Positions 6,396 through 18,000 of a DNA stretch of 64,000 nt are shown here, one piece after another. The notes beneath the pieces were generated by a model. It was given only the letters and a program-made list of their open reading frames with translations, ran no database searches and was not told the DNA's origin. The position numbers and the translations under genes were made by a program. Every line of letters begins with the position of its first letter. Positions within the stretch are counted from its first letter, which is position 1. The DNA comes from Bacteroidales bacterium (GTDB lineage Bacteria > Bacteroidota > Bacteroidia > Bacteroidales > UBA932), in contig JAGABI010000025.1 in NCBI GenBank assembly GCA_017614715.1, positions 1 to 64,000 on the forward strand. Reading direction: 5' to 3'.

Positions 6396-8815
6396 AGTTT
6401 GGAGGTTCATCCGTAGCCAATGCCACCAACATGAGCAAGGTGGTAGAGATTGTGACGAAGGCCGTCAGCAACGACAAGACTATTCTGGTAGCATCTGCAA
6501 TCAGCAAAGCTACCGATACACTTATCAAGATTGGCCGAATGTCAGAGATGGGTGACATGGGATACAAGGATATCCTTGCCGAACTTGAACAGAGGCATCA
6601 TCAGATCATATCAGAGCTTATCCCGCAGTACTTCCAGAACGACATCAACCACGAGATTTCCGAGCGGTTCGTGCAGCTGGGAGGCATCTGCGACGGCATC
6701 TGCCGCATCCGCGAACTCACCGGGCACTCCCTTGACCTTATAATGAGTTTTGGCGAGCTGCTTTCCACCCGCATCCTGGCGGCAAAGTTCACCTCGATGG
6801 GCGTCGGCTGCAAATGGGTCGATTCCCGCGACATTATCAAGACCCGCCACGAGCAGGGTCAGAATGTAGTTGACACTGAGGCCACCAACCGCAACGCACA
6901 GGATTACTTTGGCGGCAGCAACGCCAAACTGTATGTGATGCCGGGCTTCATCGCCTCCGACGCAGAGGGCCGCACCACTACCCTGGGCCGCGGCGGCAGC
7001 GACTATTCCGCATCTATCCTGGCTGCAGCCATCGGCGCCCGCCGCCTGGAGATCTGGACCGACGTCTGCGGTATGATGACCGCCGACCCGCACATAGTGC
7101 CCGAGGCCAAGACCATAGAGCACATCTCCTACCGCGAGGCGCTGGAACTCTCCCACTTTGGGGCAAAGGTGGTCTATCCCCCTACAATCCAGCCGGTTGT
7201 GGGCAACAATATCCCCATTCTGGTAAAGAATACCTTTGACCCGGAGGGGAAAGGGACCCTCATTGAGAGCAATCCACCCGAGACTGCCGGAAACATAAAG
7301 GGTATCTCCAACAGCGACAAGCTGGCCATCCTCTCCATGGAGGGGAGCGGCATGGTGGGCGTTCCCGGCTACTCCAGCCGCCTGTTCGACGCCCTGGCCA
7401 AGAACGATATAAACATCATACTGATTACCCAGGCATCTTCCGTCCACACCATGCTGGTGGTAATTGACGAGAAGGATGCCGCCCTGGCCAAGAAGGCCGT
7501 GGACGAGACCTTTGCATACGAAATCAGCCTCAAGAAGCTTGAACCGCTCAAGATTGAGCGCGGCTTCTCCATCATCTCGCTCGTGGGCGACGACATGAAG
7601 AACCAGTCGGGCGTTACCGGACGCATGTTTGACGCGCTCGGCGGCGAGGGGATCACCATCCGCGCCATCGCACAGGGCTCTTCAGAGCGTAACATATCTG
7701 CAGTTATCCGCACAGAAGACATCAACGAGGCGGTCCGCGCCATCCACGACGAGTTCTTCAGCGAGTATCAGCACACCCTGAACCTCTTCATCGCCGGTTA
7801 TGGCAATGTGGGCGGGCAGCTGATCAACGTTATCAAGGAGAACGGCGTGGCCATCAACATTGTGGGTATCTGCAACATCAACGGCAAGTTCTTCTGCAAG
7901 AACGGCCTCAACCTGGACGAGATTGCACCTGCATTCGCGGCTCTGGACCGCAACGTACGCATAAATACCGGCGACTTTATAGACGAGGCCATAAAGATGG
8001 CCCTCCCCAACTCGGTATTTGTGGACTGCACCTCAGATATAGGCATTGCAACCCACTACCCCTCCATCCTGGCGGCCGGCATCAGCGTCGTGACCTGCAA
8101 CAAGATTGCCAACTCGCTGGATATGAACCTTTACCGCCAGATCCGCCGTTGCGCGGAAGAGGGCAAGGCTTCCTTCTATTACGATACCAACGTGGGTGCC
8201 GCCCTGCCGGTTATCCACACTCTCAAGCAGATGGTAAGCAGCGGTGATACCGTGGAGCATATAGACGCAATAGTTTCCGGTACACTGAACTACATCTTCA
8301 GCGAATACGGCCAGGCCACTTGCAAAGACTCTTTCTCCACCATCGTGCGCCGCGCGAAGGAGCTGGGCTTTGCAGAGCCCGATCCCCGCACCGACCTGCA
8401 GGGCATCGACGTGATGCGCAAGGCCATAATCCTTGCCCGCGAGACTGGGGCCGAGGTCGAGGCAGAGGATATCGACATCAAGGGCTTCCTCCCCGAGGAG
8501 TGCCTCAAAGGGACCGTGGACGACTTCTTCGCTACGATGGAAAAGAACGAAGCGTACTTTGCAGGGCTGCGTAACGACGCCCTCGCAAAGGGTGGCAAGC
8601 TGCGGTATATGGCAGAGATCGAGGGTGACAAGGTGGCCATCGGCCTCCGTTGCATCACGCCGGAGCACCCCTTCTTCAGTTATGAGGGGACCGACTCCGC
8701 AGTGTCCATCGCCACCAAGTTCTACCCCTATCCCGTCGTTATCAAGGGTGCCGGCGCCGGTGCGCGCATCACCGCCGGCGGTGTTTATGGAAATATTTGT
8801 CTATGTAGAAAATAA
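6383..8815 (+). CDS. thrA: Bifunctional aspartokinase / homoserine dehydrogenase
   Basis: Fusion protein of 810 residues catalysing the first and third steps from aspartate toward threonine and methionine. The aspartokinase half opens with VLKFGGSSVAN and carries GRGGSDYSASI near residue 205; regulatory ACT segments lie around 315-455 (GMVGVPGYSSRLF, SGVTGRMFDALGGEGI). The dehydrogenase half begins near 465 with the NAD(P)-binding FIAGYGNVGGQLI and holds GTLNYIFS and LGFAEPDPRTDLQG. Length matches ThrA of Escherichia coli (about 820). It overlaps metX and is followed 14 bases later by asd, giving a compact operon for the aspartate family. Confidence 0.97.
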   Translation: MQVLKFGGSSVANATNMSKVVEIVTKAVSNDKTILVASAISKATDTLIKIGRMSEMGDMGYKDILAELEQRHHQIISELIPQYFQNDINHEISERFVQLGGICDGICRIRELTGHSLDLIMSFGELLSTRILAAKFTSMGVGCKWVDSRDIIKTRHEQGQNVVDTEATNRNAQDYFGGSNAKLYVMPGFIASDAEGRTTTLGRGGSDYSASILAAAIGARRLEIWTDVCGMMTADPHIVPEAKTIEHISYREALELSHFGAKVVYPPTIQPVVGNNIPILVKNTFDPEGKGTLIESNPPETAGNIKGISNSDKLAILSMEGSGMVGVPGYSSRLFDALAKNDINIILITQASSVHTMLVVIDEKDAALAKKAVDETFAYEISLKKLEPLKIERGFSIISLVGDDMKNQSGVTGRMFDALGGEGITIRAIAQGSSERNISAVIRTEDINEAVRAIHDEFFSEYQHTLNLFIAGYGNVGGQLINVIKENGVAINIVGICNINGKFFCKNGLNLDEIAPAFAALDRNVRINTGDFIDEAIKMALPNSVFVDCTSDIGIATHYPSILAAGISVVTCNKIANSLDMNLYRQIRRCAEEGKASFYYDTNVGAALPVIHTLKQMVSSGDTVEHIDAIVSGTLNYIFSEYGQATCKDSFSTIVRRAKELGFAEPDPRTDLQGIDVMRKAIILARETGAEVEAEDIDIKGFLPEECLKGTVDDFFATMEKNEAYFAGLRNDALAKGGKLRYMAEIEGDKVAIGLRCITPEHPFFSYEGTDSAVSIATKFYPYPVVIKGAGAGARITAGGVYGNICLCRK

Positions 8816-8829
8816 AAAGGTATATCGTC

Positions 8830-9843
8830 ATGAAACAATATAAAGTTGCAGTTGTAGGGGCTACCGGTCTTGTGGGTAGCAAAATGATAGAAGTATTGGG
8901 TGAAGTCAATTTCCCCGTAGGTGAACTCGTACCGTGCGCATCGGAGCGTTCGGTGGGCAAGAAGGTGACCTTTGGCGGCCGTGAGTGGACCGTTGTATCG
9001 CTTGCCGACGGTGTCGCAGCCAGGCCCGACATCGCCATCTTCTCTGCAGGAGCGGGTGTCAGCAAAGAGTGGGCTCCCAAGTTTGCAGAGGTTGGCTGCC
9101 GCGTGGTGGACAACTCCTCACAGTGGCGTATGGATCCCACCAAAAAGCTGGTGGTTCCCGAGATCAACGGCGACGTGCTCACCGCAGACGACATGATTAT
9201 CGCCAACCCCAACTGCTCCACCATACAGATGGTGCTGGCGCTGGCACCCCTGCACGAGCGCTACAAAATCAAACGCGTGGTGGTATCCACCTACCAGAGC
9301 GTTACCGGCAGCGGCATGAAGGGTATCCACCAGATGCTGCGTGAGCGCGGCGACAAGTCTGCCCAGGACCTGCCCAACGCCTATCCCCACCAGATAGACC
9401 GCAACGTGCTGCCCCACATCGATGTCTTCCTGGACAACGGCTACACCAAGGAGGAGATGAAGATGACCAACGAAACCGTGAAGATATTCGGTGACGAGAG
9501 CATAAAGGTCACCGCTACAACCGTACGCGTTCCGGTAACCGGCGGCCACAGCGAGGCTGTGAACGTTGAGTTTGAGAAGGACTACGACCTGGCCGATGTA
9601 AAGGCAATCTTTGCCGACGGGAAGGCTCCGGGGTGCGTTCTTTGCGACGATCCCGCCAACAATGTCTATCCCATGCCTCTGGATGCGTTCGGCCGCAACG
9701 AGGTATTCGTGGGGCGTCTGCGCCGCGATTTTTCTGCACCGAACTGCTTGAATATGTGGGTGGTTGCTGATAATCTCCGCATCGGCGCAGCCACCAATGC
9801 GGTCCACATTGCGCAGTACCTTATCCGAAACATCCTGAAATAG
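8830..9843 (+). CDS. asd: Aspartate-semialdehyde dehydrogenase
   Basis: Makes aspartate semialdehyde from aspartyl phosphate, linking the two activities of ThrA; its product also feeds lysine/diaminopimelate. 337 residues, the usual length. The N-terminus VAVVGATGLVG is the NADP-binding loop, SSQWRMDPTKKLVVPEIN is conserved, and the catalytic cysteine is Cys129 in NPNCSTIQMV. The start 14 bases after thrA supports cotranscription. No terminator is obvious in the 99 bases before the susC start. Confidence 0.97.
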   Translation: MKQYKVAVVGATGLVGSKMIEVLGEVNFPVGELVPCASERSVGKKVTFGGREWTVVSLADGVAARPDIAIFSAGAGVSKEWAPKFAEVGCRVVDNSSQWRMDPTKKLVVPEINGDVLTADDMIIANPNCSTIQMVLALAPLHERYKIKRVVVSTYQSVTGSGMKGIHQMLRERGDKSAQDLPNAYPHQIDRNVLPHIDVFLDNGYTKEEMKMTNETVKIFGDESIKVTATTVRVPVTGGHSEAVNVEFEKDYDLADVKAIFADGKAPGCVLCDDPANNVYPMPLDAFGRNEVFVGRLRRDFSAPNCLNMWVVADNLRIGAATNAVHIAQYLIRNILK

Positions 9844-9877
9844 TCCGGATTTTTCTTTAATTATTGTAAAATAATCT

Positions 9878-9885
9878 TAACTTTG
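9878..9885 (+). promoter_or_regulatory. Candidate -7 box of the susC/susD operon
   Basis: TAACTTTG matches TAnnTTTG. It is followed by a dyad: TTGTCC (9883-9888) pairs with GGACAA (9920-9925), enclosing TCGCA (9894-9898) / TGCGA (9910-9914). The structure ends 17 bases before the ATG and could be a transcript leader hairpin or a protein-binding site. No ECF or hybrid two-component regulator gene is adjacent. Confidence 0.45.
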
Positions 9886-9942
9886 TCCGATGTTCGCACG
9901 CCTGCGCGCTGCGAGAATTGGACAATCTTAAGATTTTACAAT

Positions 9943-12900
9943 ATGAAATTATCATCTCTTTGTGCGAGCCTGCTGCTATCCGTACTTGTGATGACTGTGG
10001 GTGGCGTTAACCCCGCCCACGCCAGCAACAATCTGCAGGGCCGTACAATCACCGTTACCGTCACCGACAACCAGGGTCCCGTACCGGGCGCAAATGTCGT
10101 TGTGATTGGCCAGCAAATTGGCGGTTCTACCGATGCCGACGGTGTAATTACCCTTGCCAGAGTACCAGCTAACGCCACTCTTGAGGTATCTTTCGTGGGT
10201 TACATCACGAAGAAAGTATCTGTGGGCAACAAGTCCAAGATTCAGGTTTATCTGGAAGAGGACAAACAGAAAATTGACGAGGCGGTGGTTGTCGCTTACG
10301 GTCACCAGAAAAAGATTACCGTGACGGGAGCCATCGAGCAGGTGGGACACGAAGAACTCATTGAGACCCAGGTCCCCAACTTTGCCAACGCCCTCGCGGG
10401 CCGTGTTGCAGGTCTGACGACCATTCAGGAGAGTGGCCAGCCCGGACGTGACGACGTGACGGTTTACCTCCGCGGTCAGGGTACCTCTTCCGACAACACC
10501 CCGCTGCTGCTTATCGACGGTGTGCCGAGTGACGGCCAGGCCGACAAGCTGGGTATGCTCAACGTGAACGAGGTGGCCAGCGTAACCATCCTGAAGGATG
10601 CCGCATCCACCGCAATCTTCGGTACCCGCGGCGCAAACGGTGTAATCCTGATTACCACCCGCCGTGGTGAGGCGGGCAAGACCATACTCAGCGCACAGGT
10701 TACCTCCAGCGTGGCTTCACTCCACTTCCCGTGGACCAGGGTTAACTCATGGGAACACGCTGCATTGCGTAACCAGGCCCGCGCCAACGACGGTTTCGGC
10801 CCCGACTTTACCGATTACCAGATTGCCAAATTCCGCGAGCAGAGCGGCGACCCCTTCTTCCCCAACCGCGACATGTACAAAGAGTCGATTGCCAAATTCG
10901 CCCCCACCGAGCGCGTCGAACTCAACATCTCCGGCGGTTCCAAGAAGACCCGCTACTTCACCAGTGCAGGTATCATTTACCAGGAAGGTAATACCAAGAT
11001 CCTCCCCCGCAAGGTGCTTGGCTACAACGCACAGTTCGACATGCTGCGCTACACCATCCGCAACAACTTTGACTTCAACCTCAACGAGAATCTGAAGATA
11101 TCCCTCACCCTCTCCATCTACTACCAGCGCACCAACGAGCCGGCCGGTGGTACAGGCGTGTTTGACACCGCCCTGGGTACTCCGCCCACCAACCCCGGTC
11201 CCCTTACCGTTGCCGGTTACTTTGACTCGGAGGGGAACGAGGTTCCCGCAGGCGTAGTGGTGGCAAGGCAGAATTCCAACAACACCTCTGCCTGGGCTAT
11301 CGTAAACCGTTCCGGTTACTACTACAGAACCACATTCAGCTTGCTCTCGCAGGCAACTGTGGAATATGACCTGAGCAAATTTATCAAAGGCCTGTCGGTA
11401 TCGGCCAATGTGGCATACAACGACTTTGCCGGAGGTAACCTCTCGGGCGCACTCCAGGGCTACGACGCCTATTCATATTATCAGGCAAAGACCCCCGGAG
11501 AGAAATCTTACTACATCGCCACCGTCCGCAACTCTAACGAGACCTTTGCTATCGGCGAGCGCGCTACCTACGGTAACCAGATGCTTCAGATACACCTGCG
11601 CGCCAACTACTATCAGCAGTTCGGCGACCACACCGTGAGCGCAATGATTTTTGCACAGGCTGAGAACAAGATGAGCAACGTGATGCACAAGCTGAATCCT
11701 GTGCGTACGTCACTCCCTTATAAATATGCAGGTATATCCGGCCGTGTAACCTGGGACTACAAAACCAGATATCTGGCAGAATTCGATGCCGGATACAACG
11801 GCAGCGAGCAGTTCTCCCCCGAGAACCGTTTCGGTTTCTTCCCCGCATTCTCTGCAGGATGGGTTGTAAGCAACGAGGATTTCTTCAAGAACAATGTCCA
11901 CTTCTTTGACGAGTTAAAGTTCCGTGCTTCCATCGGTAAGGTAGGTAACGACCACCTGCCTGGAGAGCGCTTCCTCTACTACTCCACAGTGAGCCGGTAC
12001 GATTCCGGTATCTCCGGCACCCTCTATTCCGGCAAAGGTGTAAGCATCTCCTATCTCGGCAACCCCGATATCAGCTGGGAGACCGTCCTCAAGCAGAACT
12101 ATGCAATTGACTTCCGCTTCTTGAAGAACTTCAGCGGTAAGGTCGATGTATTCTTTGAAAGCTGCGACAACCGCGTATTCATGCCGGCATCAATGCCTAC
12201 TGCCAGCGGTCTTGCAGCAAGCAGCATCCCTTACCAGAACATCGGTGTCACCAGGAACAAAGGTATAGAGTTGGAACTCAACTGGTCCAAGGAGTTCAGC
12301 AAGAAGTTCCGCATGAACGCCGGCGGACAGATTTCCCACTCCCGCTCCAAGATTGTCTATTGCGACGAGGTCCTGCTGGATGAGAGCTACGCATACCGCA
12401 AGCGCACAGAGGGCTTCATGCCTGGCCAGCAATGGGGTCTTGCCATCGACTACGATGACGAATACGGATACAAGAACGGTTACATCAACACCCCTGAACA
12501 GCTTGAGAAGGCCAAGGAGATGTACGATATCGGTACCCCCCGTCTGGGTGACTTCCTCTACCAGGATGCCAACGGCGACGGTCACATTGACGACCGCGAC
12601 CTGGTGCCCATCAAGCACAGCTCCGTACCTGAAATCAGTTTCGGTTTCAACGTCGGATTCCAGTACAAGCGCTGGGGCGTATCTGCACAGTTCAACGGTA
12701 TGGCCCTCGTATCGGCTTACCGTATGGGTCTCGGTGTTTCCGAGCTCAACAATGCCGGTACCTATACCGACTATCACCTTCAGGCATGGACCAAAGAGCG
12801 CTGGGCTAACGGAGAAAGGATTGAATATCCCGCCCTCTCTACCTACACCAACGTCTCGCTCCGTGCGAACGACTTCTTCATCAACAACCGCTCCTACTGC

Positions 12901-13113
12901 CGTCTGAAAAACCTCCAGGTTTCATACCAGATCCCGCCGAACAAACTGTTCCGCACCCTGGGCGTAGCCAGCGGCAACATCATCGCCTATGGTAACAACA
13001 TCTTTATCATAGACAACCAGAGAGTGAAGGCGGTGGATGCCGAAACCAGCGGTTCCTCAGTATCCTACCCTCTGAACCGCACATATCAGTTGGCTCTCAA
13101 TATCAAATTCTAA
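9943..13113 (+). CDS. SusC-type TonB-dependent outer-membrane transporter (pair 1)
   Basis: Outer-membrane beta-barrel importer of 1056 residues that works with the SusD lipoprotein encoded next. Start ATG 9943 gives a signal peptide (LCASLLLSVLVMTVGG...AHA). A carboxypeptidase-regulatory-like beta domain follows (about 32-110: GPVPGANVVV...STDADGVITL), then the plug with LLLIDGVPSDG and AIFGTRGANGVILITT, then the barrel ending ALNIKF with a terminal Phe. A DANGDGHIDDRD loop, usual in SusC proteins, lies near 865. The substrate cannot be inferred: no glycosidase, protease or regulator lies in the cluster. Confidence 0.95.
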   Translation: MKLSSLCASLLLSVLVMTVGGVNPAHASNNLQGRTITVTVTDNQGPVPGANVVVIGQQIGGSTDADGVITLARVPANATLEVSFVGYITKKVSVGNKSKIQVYLEEDKQKIDEAVVVAYGHQKKITVTGAIEQVGHEELIETQVPNFANALAGRVAGLTTIQESGQPGRDDVTVYLRGQGTSSDNTPLLLIDGVPSDGQADKLGMLNVNEVASVTILKDAASTAIFGTRGANGVILITTRRGEAGKTILSAQVTSSVASLHFPWTRVNSWEHAALRNQARANDGFGPDFTDYQIAKFREQSGDPFFPNRDMYKESIAKFAPTERVELNISGGSKKTRYFTSAGIIYQEGNTKILPRKVLGYNAQFDMLRYTIRNNFDFNLNENLKISLTLSIYYQRTNEPAGGTGVFDTALGTPPTNPGPLTVAGYFDSEGNEVPAGVVVARQNSNNTSAWAIVNRSGYYYRTTFSLLSQATVEYDLSKFIKGLSVSANVAYNDFAGGNLSGALQGYDAYSYYQAKTPGEKSYYIATVRNSNETFAIGERATYGNQMLQIHLRANYYQQFGDHTVSAMIFAQAENKMSNVMHKLNPVRTSLPYKYAGISGRVTWDYKTRYLAEFDAGYNGSEQFSPENRFGFFPAFSAGWVVSNEDFFKNNVHFFDELKFRASIGKVGNDHLPGERFLYYSTVSRYDSGISGTLYSGKGVSISYLGNPDISWETVLKQNYAIDFRFLKNFSGKVDVFFESCDNRVFMPASMPTASGLAASSIPYQNIGVTRNKGIELELNWSKEFSKKFRMNAGGQISHSRSKIVYCDEVLLDESYAYRKRTEGFMPGQQWGLAIDYDDEYGYKNGYINTPEQLEKAKEMYDIGTPRLGDFLYQDANGDGHIDDRDLVPIKHSSVPEISFGFNVGFQYKRWGVSAQFNGMALVSAYRMGLGVSELNNAGTYTDYHLQAWTKERWANGERIEYPALSTYTNVSLRANDFFINNRSYCRLKNLQVSYQIPPNKLFRTLGVASGNIIAYGNNIFIIDNQRVKAVDAETSGSSVSYPLNRTYQLALNIKF

Positions 13114-13125
13114 TCGGACAAGACT

Positions 13126-14976
13126 ATGAAAAACAGATATTTACTCGCATTTGTGACATTGGTGCTGTCGCTGTGCTCCTGCAATAAGGTATCCGATTGG
13201 CTTGAGAAGCAAGATACCGGCGACCTCCAGTACGATGACATCTGGGCCGACTACAACTATGTTGAAGGTTGGCTTAACAACTGCTTCATGGGCCTTCCCG
13301 GCTGCGGCTGGTGGTGCGCCGGAGGCGAACCCCTATGGGCCCTGACCGACGAGGGATGGTCTTCTCTTGATGCCGCTACTACCGCTTCCCACAGTGTATA
13401 TGACGGCAACTTCAGCACGACTAACGGATGGCCCGGCGGACACAACCTCTATGTTGGAGCGCTCTACCGCATCCGCAATATCAACCAGTTCCTGCACTAT
13501 ATAGATCGCCCCGAAACCCCGGTTTTGACTGAAGAGGGTCGCCGCCGTATGAAGGCAGACGCCTATGTGCTCAGGGCTTATTATATGTTCGAGTTGTTCA
13601 AGGAATACGGTCCGCTCTATCTTTATAATGAAGACGGCGTATCGCAGGAAGACGGACACCCCGAATATCTTCCCTTCATCACAAGCCTCACCGATACCTA
13701 CACTAACCTGCGCAGGGTTCCGATTGAAGACTATGTCCGCTGGATAATAGCCGACTGTGACCGGGGTCTGGCAATTGACGACCTCCCCTGGCGTCCTACC
13801 CTCGCCAGCGAAGCCGGGCGTATGACCAAGTCGCTCGCATGGAGCATCAAGGCCGCAGTCATGTTCTGGTATGCAAGTCCCCTGTTCAACGAGGGCAAGG
13901 ACCATTGGGAAGAGGCTTACCAGATGAATAAGAAGACTCTGGAACTGCTCCGCGAACACGGCTATGCATTGTATACCAAGTGCACCAACACCTCTATTTA
14001 CGGAGATGGTCCGGCAAACGCATTCCGGCAATACTATACCGACGGTTCACTCACCTGGGCAGCATCTTCACCTACCGACACGGAGACAATCTTTGCAATT
14101 GGGGGCTCTTCCGGCAATTACGGCAGCAACTGGGTCGGCTCCCGCCACACCAGCATAGGCGCTTGTGGCACATGCCCCACACAGGAGATTGTGGACTGCT
14201 ATGAAACTATCGACGGCGTGCCTGTCCTTGACTTGGCAAACCCTTATGCCGACGTGTATCACCTCAAACCCAACTTCAATCCTGCCAATACACTGTACGA
14301 CGACCAGCACCCTTACGACAACCGCGACCCCCGATTTGAGGCTTGCATCATGCACCACGGTACCCCGTACACTTGGGACAAGGCCTATACAGTGGATATC
14401 AGCCCGGAAGGCCGCAACTATCGCAGTACCCTCCCGACCGACATTACACAAACCCGCACTGGTTATTATTACTGCAAGACCGTTCCGCCGAACATTAACT
14501 ACAATGCTCCCAGAACGGGTCCCGGTATGCGCCAGTACAAGATGTCAGAGTTGATTCTCAACTTTGCAGAGTGCGCCTTTGAAGCCGGCCATCTTGATGA
14601 GGCCCGCGAGGCGATTAACGAAATCCGCGACCGCGTGGGTATGCCCCACCTCCCCGCTTCCCTCACCAAAGAGCAGTTGAAGCTGCGCCTGTACAACGAG
14701 CGCCGCGTAGAGCTCGCCTTTGAAGAGACCCGCTACTACGATCTCCGCCGCCGCTGCCGTCCTGAAGAGGATATCCCCGGCATCAAGTACCTTACCGGCG
14801 TTGACGTATCTTATGCCGGCGACTGGTCTGCCGCTACTTACACCCGTGTACTGATTCGCGAAGAAGAACGCCACGGTTATGAGGCAAGGTGCAAACTGAC
14901 CCCCCTGCCCAAGGGGGAGGTTTCCAACCTCAAGGTTATCACTGGAGTTGATTTCCAGAACTATGGATGGGAATAA
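13126..14976 (+). CDS. SusD-like surface substrate-binding lipoprotein (pair 1)
   Basis: Surface-exposed lipoprotein of 616 residues that caps the SusC barrel and binds the nutrient. Signal MKNRYLLAFVTLVLSLCSC with lipobox cysteine at 19. The SusD family motif CPTQEIVDCYETIDGVPVLD lies near residue 350, and the C-terminal RagB/SusD region holds LNFAECAFEAGHLDEAREAI and YNERRVELAFEETRYYDLRR. It begins 12 bases after susC. The N-terminal half is rich in Trp and Gly (for example PGCGWWCAGGEPLW), suggesting aromatic surfaces for ligand binding; the ligand is unknown. Confidence 0.93.
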   Translation: MKNRYLLAFVTLVLSLCSCNKVSDWLEKQDTGDLQYDDIWADYNYVEGWLNNCFMGLPGCGWWCAGGEPLWALTDEGWSSLDAATTASHSVYDGNFSTTNGWPGGHNLYVGALYRIRNINQFLHYIDRPETPVLTEEGRRRMKADAYVLRAYYMFELFKEYGPLYLYNEDGVSQEDGHPEYLPFITSLTDTYTNLRRVPIEDYVRWIIADCDRGLAIDDLPWRPTLASEAGRMTKSLAWSIKAAVMFWYASPLFNEGKDHWEEAYQMNKKTLELLREHGYALYTKCTNTSIYGDGPANAFRQYYTDGSLTWAASSPTDTETIFAIGGSSGNYGSNWVGSRHTSIGACGTCPTQEIVDCYETIDGVPVLDLANPYADVYHLKPNFNPANTLYDDQHPYDNRDPRFEACIMHHGTPYTWDKAYTVDISPEGRNYRSTLPTDITQTRTGYYYCKTVPPNINYNAPRTGPGMRQYKMSELILNFAECAFEAGHLDEAREAINEIRDRVGMPHLPASLTKEQLKLRLYNERRVELAFEETRYYDLRRRCRPEEDIPGIKYLTGVDVSYAGDWSAATYTRVLIREEERHGYEARCKLTPLPKGEVSNLKVITGVDFQNYGWE

Positions 14977-15003
14977 GGCTTATACACTGTAAAATATCAA
15001 GCT

Positions 15004-18000
15004 ATGCGAATAAGATATAGATTAACACTGATTCTGATGCTTCTTGCCGCGGGGTTTGCCAATCTCTCCGCACAGGAATCAATGATTATCAGCATCAAGG
15101 GCTTCGTAACCGACGAGTTTGGCAACCCCCTGTACAATGCCCTGCTGGTGAGTGCCAACCGGGCAAACCAGTATATCACCAACCCCGACGGTTCCTATGA
15201 CTTCCAGATCAGGGACGCCAGTACCTACCTCACCGTAAGCTACCCCGGCTTCCACAATCAGGATGTCACCATTGCCGAGATTCTTGACGGCAATAACACC
15301 ATCGTGATGAAAGCCAGCGGGCAGGATGAAGACGAACTGGTGGACCTGGTTCACCACAAGTTACGCAAGAACCTGATTACAGGTAGCGTATCCACCGTGA
15401 GCGGCAGTGAACTTCAGAAAACCCCTACCCTGCGTCTGCAGGAATCATATATGGGGCGTATCCTTGGCCTGGGCAGCATTGAGCTCGACGCCAACCCTTC
15501 CATCTTCCCGGAAACCGGCGGTGACTATAACCCATATTACAACTTCAATATCCGCGGCACCCACTCTTACAACAGCGGCCGTGACATCACGTATATGGTG
15601 GACGGTATCCGCTTCGAGGGCTACGACGGACATATCTTCACCTATTTCAACCCGCGTGAGATAGCGTCCATTTCGGTTATCCGCGACGCCGCCTCCCTGG
15701 CGCTGTACGGCATAATAGGCGGTGACGGTGTAATCAGCATCACAACCAAGCGCGGCCAGCAGGGTGAACCCCGCATAATGGTGGCTTATGACCACTCCAT
15801 GCGCCAGATGGATACTGAACGCTATCACATGCCTGATGCATACACCTTTGCCACCCTGCGCAACCAGGCCTGCATCAATGACGGTCTCTCACCCGAGTAT
15901 TCCGACCAGGCACTGGAGAATTACCGCACCGGCATCTGGCCCAGCCACGACTATTACAACGAGTTTGTTAAGCAGTTCACAACTTTGGACAAGCTCTATC
16001 TCTCAATTGGCGGCGGTAGTGAATACGTGCAGTATATGTGTAACTTCCAGTGGCTCCACACCGGCGCCCTGTACAACCAGCCGGAGTACAAGGACATCCG
16101 CTATTCCATGAATCCCGGTAGCGCCAATTACTTCCATGTGGCTTCCAACCTGGACTCCAAGCTGAACTACTTTATTTCTGCAACATTCACCCTCCGCGGT
16201 GACTTCAAGATAGAGAATGGTCTGGGTAGTGCCCCCAACGACCGTATGAGGGTCCGCTATTCCGATATGCTCAAGCATATCATGATTGCTGCGCCTACCA
16301 TCACCAGCCTGTATGCTCCTGAAGGTGCATTTGCAGAAGGGAGGGATATCTCTTATATGCCTCTGTTCAGCGACCGCAGCACCATGGGCGGTATCTGGGG
16401 TACCAAGTACGATACAAACCCTTACGGCGAGCTGACCCACTCCGGCCGAACAATGAAATATGCAACCTTTGTTCATATGGATGCCAAGGTCAACTTTGAC
16501 TTTGGTATGGTTACCCCCGGCCTGGGCGGCCAGGTAGGCTTCTCCTTCAAGGGCGGCGGAGACAAGGATATCGACTACACCATCAGCTACACGATGTATC
16601 AGGCTAACGATCCCGGCCTTACATCTTTCCGCCAGTATGGTGGTGAATATGACACCAACGGTTACTCCAAGTATTATACGTTCTGCTACAGTTACGAGTA
16701 CTTTGGCAAAGCTTTCTACAACCGTCAGTTCGGTGACCACAGCATAAATGCCGTATTTATGGGCAACCACCGCGAGCTGGTTACCCGTGACGTCGGCGGT
16801 ATGAACAACATCCCCTACCGTAGCGAGATATTCGGCCTGAACGCTGTTTATTCTTATAAAGACAAGTATATCGTAAGCGGTAACCTGGGTTACTCCGGAA
16901 GTGACGTGTTCCCCAAGAAAAACCGCTTCCACTTTACCCCCGGCGTCGGCCTGGCCTGGATAGTATCCAAAGAGAACTTCCTTAAAGATAATGGCATTCT
17001 CTCTTACCTGAAGCTCCGCGGAAGCTATGGCCGGTCTGCCCGCAGCACCTTTACGACTTACCGTTTCGTTTACAACTCCAACACCACCACCTCAACGTGG
17101 GATCAGAGCCGCCTGGGCAACGACAGCCTCCAGCCCGAATATATCAAAGGCCTGGATGCAGGTATCGACCTGACACTCTTCAACTGCCTGACTTTCACCG
17201 GCTCTATATTCAAGGAGAGGATGGATAACGGCTATATGGATTCAACCAAATATGTCCCGGTATTCCAGGGTGTCTCGCTGGGTAATTACCCTGCCACCAA
17301 CACCGGCAAGTTTGAGAACAAGGGCTATGAGGTCAGTCTCCAGTTCAAGAAGCAGCTGAGCAAAGATTTCACCCTTTGGGCAGGCGCCTCCACCTGGTAC
17401 AACGAGAACCAGGTCATCTATGTCGGCGAGATGGAGAGGGACAAATCCTACTACTGGCCCAAATGCCCCAACCACCCCGACGAGGACTGGCCCTACTTCT
17501 CTGAAGGTTATGCTACAGGGACCTGGAGCGGTTACCGCATCGACGTTCCGGAAGGCGAAAGTCTCTATATGGCCGACGGCAGCCTCAACCCCAAAACGCT
17601 GTTCAACAGCGCAGAGGAGATTGAGTCCTGCGGTATAGATTACTCGCAGCTCGGCACCGTACGCCCCGGCGACTTCAAGTACAAGGACCTCAACGGTGAC
17701 GGCGTGCTCAACTACAAGGATAATGATAAATACGAGTATTCTTCCACTCCCCGCCAGTATTATACCGCAAACCTTGGCTTCCGTTGGAAAAACTTTGAGG
17801 TCAGCACCCTCTTCTATGGAGCAAGCAAGTATATGAGGGCCCTTGGCGACGAGTTCTTCACAGGCTATAACTACGACGGCTTCTTCTGCGACCTGCACGA
17901 ACACGCATGGACCGCTGAGCGTTATGCAAACGGCGAGTTCATCAACGCCCCGGCGCTCTCCATGTCAAGCACCGTGAGCCACGTGACCAATGAATACAAC

